Below, piece after piece: positions 1-7,879 of a stretch of DNA of 38,374 nucleotides. The notes under the pieces are model-generated. The model made no database searches. It worked only from the letters and a program-made list of their open reading frames with translations, and had not been told where the DNA came from. The DNA is taken from NCBI GenBank assembly GCA_947575235.1, contig CANPMT010000027.1:1-38374 (forward strand), in the 5' to 3' direction. Source of the DNA: an uncultured Porphyromonadaceae bacterium (GTDB taxonomy: Bacteria > Bacteroidota > Bacteroidia > Bacteroidales > Muribaculaceae). A program made the translations under genes and the position numbers. Positions within the stretch are counted from its first letter, which is position 1. Each line of letters begins with the position of its first letter.

Positions 1-2
1 AC

Positions 3-227
3 AACATCATGGTTCAGAACGACGTGCTCGACACAGCCCGTGACGAGGGGAGAGCCGAAGGCCTGGCTGAGGGTCGAGCCGAAGGTAGAGCTGAGGGTAG
101 AGCTGAGGGTCGAGCTGAAGAGCGTGAAAAGATTATACGTTCGATGCATGAGAAAGGGATTGACGAGACAACGATAGCCGGTGTGGTGAATTTGCCGATT
201 GAAAAAGTGCTTGAGATTCTTTCGTAG
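3..227 (+). CDS. C-terminal end of a probable Rpn/PD-(D/E)XK nuclease-family protein (5' partial)
   Basis: The reading frame is open from the left edge, so only the C-terminal 74 residues are visible and the catalytic domain lies outside the window. What remains is a linker (VLDTARDEG), a run of near-perfect four-residue AEGR repeats, and a short helical tail with an HTH-like cadence (KGIDETTIAGVVNLPIEKVLEIL). This tail is characteristic of the Rpn family of recombination-promoting nucleases, also annotated as PD-(D/E)XK transposase-like proteins, in Bacteroidetes. The nuclease identity is inferred from the tail alone. The internal ATG at 9 is unlikely to be the true start. A strong hairpin at 264-300 follows the gene. 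Confidence 0.6.
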   Translation, partial: NIMVQNDVLDTARDEGRAEGLAEGRAEGRAEGRAEGRAEEREKIIRSMHEKGIDETTIAGVVNLPIEKVLEILS

Positions 228-263
228 GCTACATAAGACTTATCTCTTTTGATTCCCAATATA

Positions 264-300
264 ATCGGAGCCAGTACCGGGTTTAGGTATTGGCTCCGAT
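264..300 (+). terminator. Hairpin after the Rpn-like gene, possible terminator
   Basis: Positions 264-278 and 286-300 form a 15-bp stem with one G-T pair around a 7-nt loop. It starts 36 bp after the stop codon of the upstream gene. No U-run follows it, so intrinsic termination is plausible but unproven; it could also protect the 3' end of the RNA. Confidence 0.5.
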
Positions 301-343
301 ACTGTCGGGGGGAGACCTGGGAGAGGTTACCTTTATTCCCGGT

Positions 344-386
344 GGACGCGCCGCGGCGCGTCCCTACTTCAAGTAGGCGCGTCGCA
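344..386. repeat. GC-rich palindromic intergenic element
   Basis: 344-363 is a perfect 20-bp GC-rich palindrome (ggacgcgccg and its complement). It is followed by a second small inverted repeat, ctactt-c-aagtag, at 364-376, and then another copy of the gcgcgtc arm. The rest of the 228-447 gap holds only the hairpin at 264-300 and the promoter-like element before the next gene. The element could be a dispersed extragenic palindrome or a structured RNA leader; one copy cannot decide. Confidence 0.5.
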
Positions 387-417
387 GCTTTTATGACAAA
401 TTATTGCTGGATTTTAT

Positions 418-425
418 TACTTTTG
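418..425 (+). promoter_or_regulatory. Promoter -7 element upstream of pgeF
   Basis: TACTTTTG fits the Bacteroidetes -7 consensus TAnnTTTG and ends 22 bp before the ATG at 448. No convincing TTTG is seen 19-21 bp upstream, so the -33 element is weak or absent. Confidence 0.4.
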
Positions 426-447
426 CAGATGTTTTAGATTTGATGAT

Positions 448-1320
448 ATGGATGTGGATTATTTTGTACGGAATGATAGGGTGTGGGTTGGAACTACTTC
501 GCGGAAGCCCGTCGGTGCGGTAAAAGCTTGTAGTGGTGTAACAGCGGAGGATAGTTACAGCGGGTTCTCGGTGTGTACTTACACCGGGGATTCTTCACAG
601 CATACTGATGCCTGTGTGGAGGAGCTGGCCCGGGCTATTGATGCCAAGTGTGTGGTGATGCCGCGGCAAGTGCATGGTACGGAAATTGCTGTGCTTGATA
701 ACTCTGAGATGCTTGATAACTCTGAGATGCTTGATAACTCTGAGATGCTTGATAATTGTGAGATGCTTGAGGCACGTATTGCTGATGGGGCGCCCTGTGT
801 GATGCTCGGTGAGGCTGACGGTGTGGTGACAAACTTGAAAGGGATTGCCATTGGGGTGAATACGGCTGACTGTGTGCCGGTGGTGGTCACAGATGAGGAG
901 GCTGGGGTGGTGGCTGCCATCCATGCCGGATGGCGCGGTGCTGTGGCGCATATCATCGGCGAGGGTGTCAAGGCCATGGGTTCGCTTGGAGCTTCTCCCG
1001 TGAGGATGAAAGCTTATATCGCCCCGTGCATTCATGTGTGCTGTTTTGAGGTAGGGGAGGAGGTCGCCTCGCAATTTCCGGAGGATTGTGTGGTGCGTCC
1101 ATCGGAATCCGCAGGGGATAAAACTGGGAGTGGGATCAAACCGCATGTTGACCTTGTGAAGTTTGTCACCAAGGAATTGAATGCCGCCGGAATTGCAACC
1201 GATAGAATCACGATTCACCCTGACTGCACGCGATGTAATCCGGTCCGTTACTTCTCGGCACGTGCACTCGGAATAGCCTCCGGACGTAACTTTACATTCG
1301 TAATCCTGAAAAATCAGTAA
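448..1320 (+). CDS. pgeF: PgeF/YfiH family protein (peptidoglycan editing factor; laccase-domain family)
   Basis: This 290-residue protein belongs to the YfiH/YlmD/PgeF family. Members have been described as polyphenol oxidases, purine nucleoside hydrolases or phosphorylases, and peptidoglycan editing factors that keep wrong amino acids out of muropeptide precursors. The family's zinc triad is complete: His76 in RQVHGTE, Cys142 in TADCVPV and His159 in IHAGWRG. Other family motifs include ADGVVTN, APCIHVCCFEVG and the C-terminal CTRCNPVRYFSARA. The protein is probably cytoplasmic; there is no signal peptide. Residues 83-106 are an unusual insertion of four LDNSEM hexapeptides encoded by an 18-bp tandem repeat, lying just after the first zinc histidine. 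It is a single gene with its own putative promoter, and the next operon has a separate one. Confidence 0.88.
   Translation: MDVDYFVRNDRVWVGTTSRKPVGAVKACSGVTAEDSYSGFSVCTYTGDSSQHTDACVEELARAIDAKCVVMPRQVHGTEIAVLDNSEMLDNSEMLDNSEMLDNCEMLEARIADGAPCVMLGEADGVVTNLKGIAIGVNTADCVPVVVTDEEAGVVAAIHAGWRGAVAHIIGEGVKAMGSLGASPVRMKAYIAPCIHVCCFEVGEEVASQFPEDCVVRPSESAGDKTGSGIKPHVDLVKFVTKELNAAGIATDRITIHPDCTRCNPVRYFSARALGIASGRNFTFVILKNQ
694..765 (+). repeat. Four 18-bp tandem repeats inside pgeF
   Basis: Four head-to-tail 18-bp units (cttgataactctgagatg) encode LDNSEM four times. The first three are identical; the last has two base changes, giving LDNCEM. Each unit keeps the frame, so unit-number variation would lengthen or shorten a surface loop without breaking the gene. 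Confidence 0.95.
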
Positions 1321-1361
1321 TAATAAAATTAATTTGTGAACCGATTTGAACTAAAATAGGC

Positions 1362-1392
1362 TTGGAAATTTGGTCTAAAGTCGATAACTTTG
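1362..1392 (+). promoter_or_regulatory. Promoter of the fimbrillin-peptidase-kinase operon
   Basis: TAACTTTG at 1385-1392 matches the Bacteroidetes -7 element TAnnTTTG. A partial -33 element, TTG at 1362-1364, lies 20 bp upstream. Transcription would start near 1398, leaving a leader of about 60 nt before the ATG at 1459. No other promoter-like spacing is seen before 12095, where gene gaps are 23 bp or less. Confidence 0.6.
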
Positions 1393-1458
1393 CGATGTAA
1401 TACACGGCATATCCGGCGATATGCCGCTCATCTAACCATCTTTAACCGAATTTCTACT

Positions 1459-2379
1459 ATGGACAATTCAAAATTTATCCTCTCTTTTGTCGGGGCAGCC
1501 CTCTTGCTTTCGGCATGTTCCAAGGAATCAGGTAGCGAGGTGCCGGAAGTTCCCGGTAACAATACCCCGACTCCTGCCGAGAAACTGGAAATCAGAATCA
1601 GTCCCACTCTCAGCGCTACAAAAGCTACCGATTATGGATTTGAGACCAACGACCGTATCGGCTTGTATGTGGTGAATTTTAAAGATGGAAAACCCGGGAC
1701 GCTGCTCTCAAAGGGGAATCATGTCGATAACATGCGCTTCACCTATGACGGCACCTGGGAACCGGACAGCAAGATATATTGGCTTGACAACGAGACCCAC
1801 GCCGATATCTATCTCTACTACCCCTATGCAGCTTCTGTTGCGTCGGTTGAGGCAATGCCGTTTGCCGTAAAGGCGGACCAGAGTGGCGAAGCCAACTACA
1901 AGGGATCGGATATGCTGGTGGGTAAGACCGGTGATGTGGCCCCCTCAACCTCGGCAATCTCCATTCTGGCAAATCATGTGATGAGCCGGATGTCGATCAC
2001 ACTTGCGGCCGGTAACGGGTTCACACCCGAGAGCTTGGCCGCGGCAGATGTTGCTGTAAAGGTAAATAATCTGAAAACGAATGCCACAGTCAATCTATCC
2101 ACATCGGCCGTGACAGCCACCGGCGACGCATCGGTGATGACTCCATTTTTACAGAACGACACCTACCGGATGGTTGTGGTGCCGCAGAAAGTGGCGGAGT
2201 CAGACCTTGTGACAGTAACCGTGGACGGTCGCGAATACAATTTCAAGAAGGAGATGACTTTTGAAAGTGGCAAAAATTATAACTTCACCCTCACCCTGAG
2301 CAAGACCTCCGCCGGCATCAACGTCTCTATCGGAAGCTGGGACAATGATGGCGAGGATTACGGAGGCACCGCCGAATAA
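1459..2379 (+). CDS. Fimbrillin-like (Mfa-type) lipoprotein
   Basis: This 306-residue surface lipoprotein has a signal peptide ending in a lipobox (LLLSACSKE, lipidated Cys20), followed by a low-complexity Pro/Thr linker. The body resembles fimbrillin-family proteins of Bacteroidales: a TRAT/TKAT-like strand followed by D-R-I-G-L-Y-V, a Y-Y-P-Y motif, DQS, and the late RMVVVPQ segment. Such proteins are exported as lipoproteins and either polymerise into fimbriae or decorate the surface. The ATG at 1459 is chosen because it begins directly at the signal peptide; an upstream in-frame ATG at 1394 would add an unlikely basic extension. First gene of the eight-gene operon. It resembles the N-terminal domain of the next protein and the third gene, which suggests local duplication. 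Confidence 0.8.
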   Translation: MDNSKFILSFVGAALLLSACSKESGSEVPEVPGNNTPTPAEKLEIRISPTLSATKATDYGFETNDRIGLYVVNFKDGKPGTLLSKGNHVDNMRFTYDGTWEPDSKIYWLDNETHADIYLYYPYAASVASVEAMPFAVKADQSGEANYKGSDMLVGKTGDVAPSTSAISILANHVMSRMSITLAAGNGFTPESLAAADVAVKVNNLKTNATVNLSTSAVTATGDASVMTPFLQNDTYRMVVVPQKVAESDLVTVTVDGREYNFKKEMTFESGKNYNFTLTLSKTSAGINVSIGSWDNDGEDYGGTAE

Positions 2380-2402
2380 CTTAACCTGCTAACTTACGGG
2401 CT

Positions 2403-5400
2403 ATGAAACTGTTGAAAACAATAGCGACTATCACTATACCGTCGCTCATGGTCATCGCTGCCTGTCAGCGTGATGAATATGGTGAATTTGCACAGACCTC
2501 CGGGGGAGACCTGACCATCAATCTGTCCGGTCAGATCTCCCAGGAGTATGTGACACGTGCCAATGATGAGGGATTCGCCAACGGTGATGTAATGGGTGTC
2601 TATATCGTGGATTACGAAGGGAATAATCCGGGCACTCTCCTGAGTAAAGGGAACCGTGGCGACAACGTGCGCCATACGTTTGATGCCGAGAATTACCGCT
2701 GGAATTCAGCCTACGACCTGTTCTGGAAGGATAAGCATACCCGGATTGACGTGTATGGCTATTATCCGGTGGGGTCGCCTGATGATGTCAACGCCTATCA
2801 GTTTACGGTGCAGACCGACCAGAGCAAGACTTTTGATGATGGCTCCATGGGTAACTATGAGGCATCTGACTTCCTGTGGGGGAAGGTGGCCGGGGTGGAA
2901 CCTACCACCAACGTAATCCGTCTGCCAATGTCACACCGTATGGCTAATGCCCGTGTCACTCTTGTGGAGGGGTCGGGATTCGGCGACGGGGAATGGACGC
3001 AGCTCAAGAAGCAGGTGCTTGTGACAAACACCGTGCAGACATCCACAATCAACCTTGCTACCGGAGCGGTAACCCCTGGCAAAGAGGTGGGAGCCAACTC
3101 GATAGTGCCATCTGTAAGGGGTGATGAATGGCGTGCGATAGTTGTGCCGCAGACCATCGCGGCAGGTACGCAGCTCTTTTCGATAACCATTGACGGACTT
3201 CCCTATAAATTCTCGAAGAGTGAGAACTTCGAGTATGTCGCCGGGAAGATGAACAACTTCTCGATACGCGTTGACCGTAAATCAGAACAGGGGGACTATA
3301 CCCTCACATTGGTGGGGGAGAGTATCACTGCGTGGGAGAACGATTTGGTTAGCCATGACGGCACAGCACAGGAGTATGTGGTTGTGGAAGCGCGCCCCGG
3401 CGGACTCAAAACCGCGATAACGGCTGCCAACAAGGATTATACCACTCTTCGGAATCTTAAGATCACAGGAAGTGTGGATGGTCGCGATTTCTACTTCATG
3501 CGCGACTCAATGCCCGCCCTTCAGGCACTCAATCTCAAGGAGGTGAAGATTGAAGCGAGCGAGAATAATGAGGAGGTCTATAATGTGCCCAATCTGGAGG
3601 ACCAGATTCCGGGAAGTGCGTTTTATTATAATGCCACACAGGCAGGTAAGACGGGCCTTACCAGAATTGTACTTCCTGACAAACTGAAGTCAATCGGAGC
3701 CAGGGCATTCTACGGCTGCCGGAATCTTACCGGTTCGCTGGTAATACCGGAAGGTGTGATTGATGTGCAGCAAGGTGCATTCACCGGATGCCGTGCCTTG
3801 ACCGGATCATTGACTCTCCCCTCAACCCTGCGTTATATCGGTACATGCCGTAATGATGACGGGTCGATAGCGGAGATTGTTGATGAAGGTAACGATTATT
3901 ATAACGGAGCTTTCAGCGGATGTGGCTTCACCTGCGAACTTGTGATACCGGATAATGTTGAGATTATCCGTGGTTACGCATTCGATAATTGTAAAGGTTT
4001 ATACGGTAATCTCAGACTTCCTGCTAAACTGCGCCGGTTGGGTGACCGTGCATTCTTCATGTGCTCGAATCTTACAGGTTCATTGGAGATACCCCAGGGA
4101 GTGACTGATATCCCCAATGAATGCTTCTCGGAGTGTGGATTCAATGGCACACTCACATTGCATGACGGGGTTGCATCAATGGGATATAATGCTTTCCAGA
4201 ACTGTTCTTTCCGTGGAGAATTGAATCTTCCGAAGAACTTGAAAGTAGTCGATGACTATGTCTTCTATAATTGTGATTTCTCTGGTGAGTTGAAATTGCC
4301 CGCTTCCCTCGTTTCAATCGGTGATCGAGCCTTCGCCTATAACTGGCGTCTTATGGGAACGCTGGAATTCGGAGAGGGTCTTATTACAATTGGAGCCGGA
4401 GCATTCGCACAGTGCCGCAGCATAGAGGGTCTGGTATTTCCGGAGAGTCTTGAGAATGTAAGGTCTGATGTAGGCTGGGGCGGTGAAGATGGTGGTGCTT
4501 TCCAGGGATGTTTCGGCATCGGCTCTATTGTGTGCAAGAGCGAGATTCCACCCTATGTGCAGAGCGGGGCTTTCGAGGGTGTGGCGAAAGACAACTTCAC
4601 TCTTGAGGTGCCGGAAACAGCCATAGTGCAGTATCAGGCTGCCTTAGAGTGGTGCAATTTCAAGCGTATCGCGGCCCATCATGAGCTTGTGTGCCGTCCG
4701 GCGGTTGCCTGTGCCCTCTCCACACAGCATAAGCAGACTCTTGTGATTGACTCCGAAGGGGAATGGGAGGTGGCTTCCAAACCTGACTGGTGTCAGCTAT
4801 CGGCCAACTCAGGCAACAAGAAGACTGAGGTTACACTCACCATCAACGCGTTCGGAGGTAATTCAGGCAACCGTGAGGGTGACATTGTGTTCCGTCTCAA
4901 AGGTAAGGAGTATACCCACTCCTGTCATGTCACCCAGTATGGCTATCGATACGGTGAGGATGAGTTCCTTACCCTTCAGAAAGCCACAAAGGGTAATAAC
5001 GGTGGCATCAACATAGTGATAATGGGGGATGGCTATAATGCGGAGGAGATAGCTTCGGGATCTTACCTTGCCGATATGCAGGAGGAGGTAGAGTATTTCT
5101 TCGGCATAGAGCCTTACACCACTTACTGCGATTACTTCAACGTCTACACCGCTTTCCCACTTTCGACTGAGTCGGGAGTAGGCACAATCAATACAATCCG
5201 TTACAACCGTTTCAATACCACCTATACCGGAGGTGTCGGCCTGAAATGCGACTATGATGCGGTGTTCGATTATGTGCTCAAGGCTCCTACAGTGACAGCG
5301 GCCAACCTTGACCAGACGCTGATTATCATGGTGCCGAACAGTACTGACTACGGCGGCATCTGCCAGATGTGGGAGTCAGGCGCGGCTATCGCTTTCTGTC

Positions 5401-5963
5401 CGAAGAGCGACTACGGCTATCCTCTCGATTCACGCGGTGTGATTCAGCACGAGGCCGGAGGCCACGGATTCGGAAAGCTCGCCGACGAATACATCTACCA
5501 TAACGCATTCATAGATGCATGTAATTGCACCTGCTGCGGGCATGTGGACGCGGTTAACTATTATAAAGCTCTTGGATGGTATGACAATATCGAGCTTACC
5601 GGAAAGATGCATGAGGTTGGCTGGAGCCATCTGATATTCGATTCGCGTTACAGCGACATCGTGGATATCTACGAGGGGGCTTTCATGCACAACCGTGGAG
5701 TGTTCCGCTCGGAGCAGAACAGCTGCATGAACAATGACATACCTTACTACAGCACCATCAGCCGTGAGAGTATCGTGAAGCGCATCAAACGCTATGCCGG
5801 TGAGAGCTACAGTTTCGACGATTTCGTGGCCAAAGATAAACGTAATGCCGGAAATGTGACCCGAGGCATGGATCTCTCCACCACGACAGTGCGTCAGCCC
5901 GGATTCGGTCCGGTGATACACAAAGGGAGTCCGTTGAAGAGAATAAACAACAAAAAGAAATGA
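2403..5963 (+). CDS. Fimbrillin-LRR-BACON-M64 metallopeptidase fusion lipoprotein
   Basis: This 1186-residue lipoprotein (lipobox VIAAC, Cys21) reads as four modules. Residues about 25-330 are fimbrillin-like, with FANGDVMGVYIVDY, GYYPV and AIVVPQ. Residues about 340-750 start with a cap (SVDGRDFYFMRD) and continue as BspA/LRR_5 repeats of the form I-P-x-G-V-x-x-I-x-x-x-A-F-x-x-C. Residues about 763-846 are a BACON domain (WEVASKPDWCQLS). Residues about 853-1155 are an M64 (IgA peptidase family) zinc metallopeptidase with MGDGYNAEE and the active-site motif HEAGGHGFGKLADEY, zinc histidines 1016 and 1020-1021 region, Glu1017. BACON is often a mucin or carbohydrate adhesion module. Expected role: a surface-tethered adhesin that cleaves a host or neighbour glycoprotein. 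The substrate is unknown. It lies 23 bp after the fimbrillin gene. Confidence 0.85.
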   Translation: MKLLKTIATITIPSLMVIAACQRDEYGEFAQTSGGDLTINLSGQISQEYVTRANDEGFANGDVMGVYIVDYEGNNPGTLLSKGNRGDNVRHTFDAENYRWNSAYDLFWKDKHTRIDVYGYYPVGSPDDVNAYQFTVQTDQSKTFDDGSMGNYEASDFLWGKVAGVEPTTNVIRLPMSHRMANARVTLVEGSGFGDGEWTQLKKQVLVTNTVQTSTINLATGAVTPGKEVGANSIVPSVRGDEWRAIVVPQTIAAGTQLFSITIDGLPYKFSKSENFEYVAGKMNNFSIRVDRKSEQGDYTLTLVGESITAWENDLVSHDGTAQEYVVVEARPGGLKTAITAANKDYTTLRNLKITGSVDGRDFYFMRDSMPALQALNLKEVKIEASENNEEVYNVPNLEDQIPGSAFYYNATQAGKTGLTRIVLPDKLKSIGARAFYGCRNLTGSLVIPEGVIDVQQGAFTGCRALTGSLTLPSTLRYIGTCRNDDGSIAEIVDEGNDYYNGAFSGCGFTCELVIPDNVEIIRGYAFDNCKGLYGNLRLPAKLRRLGDRAFFMCSNLTGSLEIPQGVTDIPNECFSECGFNGTLTLHDGVASMGYNAFQNCSFRGELNLPKNLKVVDDYVFYNCDFSGELKLPASLVSIGDRAFAYNWRLMGTLEFGEGLITIGAGAFAQCRSIEGLVFPESLENVRSDVGWGGEDGGAFQGCFGIGSIVCKSEIPPYVQSGAFEGVAKDNFTLEVPETAIVQYQAALEWCNFKRIAAHHELVCRPAVACALSTQHKQTLVIDSEGEWEVASKPDWCQLSANSGNKKTEVTLTINAFGGNSGNREGDIVFRLKGKEYTHSCHVTQYGYRYGEDEFLTLQKATKGNNGGINIVIMGDGYNAEEIASGSYLADMQEEVEYFFGIEPYTTYCDYFNVYTAFPLSTESGVGTINTIRYNRFNTTYTGGVGLKCDYDAVFDYVLKAPTVTAANLDQTLIIMVPNSTDYGGICQMWESGAAIAFCPKSDYGYPLDSRGVIQHEAGGHGFGKLADEYIYHNAFIDACNCTCCGHVDAVNYYKALGWYDNIELTGKMHEVGWSHLIFDSRYSDIVDIYEGAFMHNRGVFRSEQNSCMNNDIPYYSTISRESIVKRIKRYAGESYSFDDFVAKDKRNAGNVTRGMDLSTTTVRQPGFGPVIHKGSPLKRINNKKK

Positions 5964-5967
5964 CAAA

Positions 5968-6855
5968 ATGGGAAACAATATAACATCAGGCATACTCGTT
6001 GCATTATTGGGCATTGGAATCTGCTCCTGCTCAGGTGATATTGTCGAGCCGGAGGATACATCCGGAAAGATGAGGATGGAGTTCGCATTCAGTCATCCGG
6101 AGAGTGCAACCCGCGCCACTGACACCGCTTTTGAGAATGGCGATAATGTGGGGCTGTTCGTACACAGGGAGAGCCAACCGCTTGAGATTGCAGGTAATGT
6201 GGTCAACAACGAATGCCTCACATATGACGGTAAAAACTGGAAAGCATCGCGCCAGCTCTACTGGGATAAGGGTGATTACGGTGTGGCTGCCTATTACCCC
6301 TACATGGAGGAGATCAGTTCAGTGACCGACCTGCCGTTTGAGGTGGCGACCGACCAGTCGGGGGCGGCTTCCGGCAATTCTCTCTCCCCCTATGAGGCTT
6401 CCGATTTCCTATACTCCACCAAGAGACTGGCGGCATCATCAACAGCCGTGAATATGACCTTCAGGCATATCATGAGCAAGATTTCGGTGCGTCTGATAAA
6501 GGGTGAGGAGTATGAAGGTGATTTGCCGGAGGTGGCGGAGGTGTATATACACAACACCGTGCCGTCGGCTACCATCGACCTCACGGCCGGAGTGGCTACC
6601 AAAGCACCGAAAGGTGCCTCCAAGACAATCAAGGCCCGGAAAGCGGCCACCAACACCTATTCCGCTATTGTGGTGCCCCAGCGTCTGGAGAACAGGGTTC
6701 CTCTCCTTGAGGTGGTGATGAACGGCGTATCGTTTCTCTACGAGAGCAAATTTCTCTTCAAGCCGGGCGTGCATCATCTCGTGAATCTTGTTATTGACAA
6801 GAATCCCGAACAGATCAAGATCGAGATCGGCGGAGAGATTGTGAACTGGAACTGA
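5968..6855 (+). CDS. Second fimbrillin-like lipoprotein
   Basis: This 295-residue lipoprotein has a short signal peptide with a lipobox-like LLGIGICSCSG. The mature part follows the same pattern as the two preceding proteins: ATRATDTAFENGDNVGLFV, a Y-Y-P-Y motif, ATDQSGAA, YEASDFLYS, FRHIMSKISVRL and SAIVVPQRL. It begins 4 bp after the peptidase stop, so translation is probably coupled. Being a stand-alone fimbrillin domain beside a fimbrillin-capped peptidase, it could be a co-polymerising subunit or anchor. No fimbrial tip or usher-like assembly gene was recognised nearby. Confidence 0.78.
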   Translation: MGNNITSGILVALLGIGICSCSGDIVEPEDTSGKMRMEFAFSHPESATRATDTAFENGDNVGLFVHRESQPLEIAGNVVNNECLTYDGKNWKASRQLYWDKGDYGVAAYYPYMEEISSVTDLPFEVATDQSGAASGNSLSPYEASDFLYSTKRLAASSTAVNMTFRHIMSKISVRLIKGEEYEGDLPEVAEVYIHNTVPSATIDLTAGVATKAPKGASKTIKARKAATNTYSAIVVPQRLENRVPLLEVVMNGVSFLYESKFLFKPGVHHLVNLVIDKNPEQIKIEIGGEIVNWN

Positions 6856-6858
6856 TAA

Positions 6859-7878
6859 ATGAAGATCAACCGAAGATATACAAACATATTACTGATACTT
6901 TTAACTATTCTCTCAGGAGGGACAGCCATCTTTATAGTGTGGCTGTCTCCTCTTTCACATTCCGCGCGTGAACAGAGGTTCCCCTTCGGAGTGTATGAGA
7001 ACCGCCGTCTGGTGGAGCTTGTGGGTGAGACAGGGAAGAGAACGTATGTGGTTGAGGATGCTTCGGGACGCCTTCTATTCAGCATACCACTCAGGAATTC
7101 GGTTATCGACTGCCGTTTCCGCAATGGAAGGCTGCGCTTCCGCAACAATGATTCGGGACGCGAGGGTTATATCGACTCAGTAGGATATGTAAGTTTCGCA
7201 GATGCCGAACCTGCGGATGTGATCGCCTCCCGCGACCTCGCACCCGATACGGTGACGGAGAAGCCTGTGGCGGTGCCTGCCTCCCGGCCGAAAAACACCG
7301 GTTTCCGCGATGTTGACATCAGCACCATGATAGATAACCATCCCTTCGGTGTGGAGGCAAAACGGGTTATCTCCGGTCATCTCCAGGCTTCCGATTCATT
7401 GAGCCGGAGAAAGATACTGAGTTATTGCGAGCATTTCCGCACGGCCTACACCACTAAGGATATCGATTTCCTCCGTCAGGTGTTCAGCGACAATGCGTTG
7501 ATAATAGTAGGGAATACCGTCAGAACCGGAAAGAACACTGCGGCAGGGTTGGCCTCGCAGGAGCGTGTTAGCTATGCCGTACGTTCGAAGGAGGTGTATC
7601 TCAAGAACCTGTTGGGAGTGTTTGAGTCGAACAGCAGCATCAATGTTACCTTTTCCGATTTCCATATAATGCGACATCCCACAACCGAGGGTATCTACGG
7701 CGTGTCGCTTAGGCAGAGATACAGCAGCGACAGTTATTCCGACGACGGCTATCTCTTCCTGCTCTGGGATTTCCGCGACCCCTCGATGCCCCTGATACAT
7801 GTGCGCACCTGGCAACCCTCGGCGAGCATCGGCATGGGTGATGATGTGATAGATATAAGTGATTTCAATCTGGATTGA
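6859..7878 (+). CDS. Membrane-anchored NTF2-like domain protein
   Basis: This 339-residue protein has one N-terminal transmembrane segment (residues about 8-30) after a short basic start, so most of it should lie in the periplasm. Residues about 35-105 form a beta-rich region of unknown type. Residues about 185-330 resemble the NTF2-like family: YCEHFRTAYTTKDIDFLRQVFSDNALII at the start and a beta-sheet-rich end (GIYGVSLRQRY, GYLFLLWDF, IHVRTWQP). NTF2-like folds often bind small ligands or mediate dimers; no catalytic residues can be assigned. It sits 3 bp after the fimbrillin and 1 bp before the next start, firmly inside the operon. A role as periplasmic relay between surface proteins and the kinase is inference. 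Confidence 0.6.
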   Translation: MKINRRYTNILLILLTILSGGTAIFIVWLSPLSHSAREQRFPFGVYENRRLVELVGETGKRTYVVEDASGRLLFSIPLRNSVIDCRFRNGRLRFRNNDSGREGYIDSVGYVSFADAEPADVIASRDLAPDTVTEKPVAVPASRPKNTGFRDVDISTMIDNHPFGVEAKRVISGHLQASDSLSRRKILSYCEHFRTAYTTKDIDFLRQVFSDNALIIVGNTVRTGKNTAAGLASQERVSYAVRSKEVYLKNLLGVFESNSSINVTFSDFHIMRHPTTEGIYGVSLRQRYSSDSYSDDGYLFLLWDFRDPSMPLIHVRTWQPSASIGMGDDVIDISDFNLD

Positions 7879-7879
7879 C

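Noticed and set aside
60..120. Possible CRISPR or VNTR at the AEGR repeats
   Set aside because: The 12-18 bp units are a coding tail typical of Rpn-family proteins, with no spacers.
228..447. tRNA or small RNA gene in the GC-rich gap
   Set aside because: The hairpins do not form a cloverleaf and no tRNA motifs are seen; only palindromes and a promoter-like element are supported.
595..1218. 207-codon minus-strand frame across pgeF
   Set aside because: Antisense shadow of an intact PgeF gene with its zinc motifs; the His/Ser-rich translation mirrors the tandem repeat.
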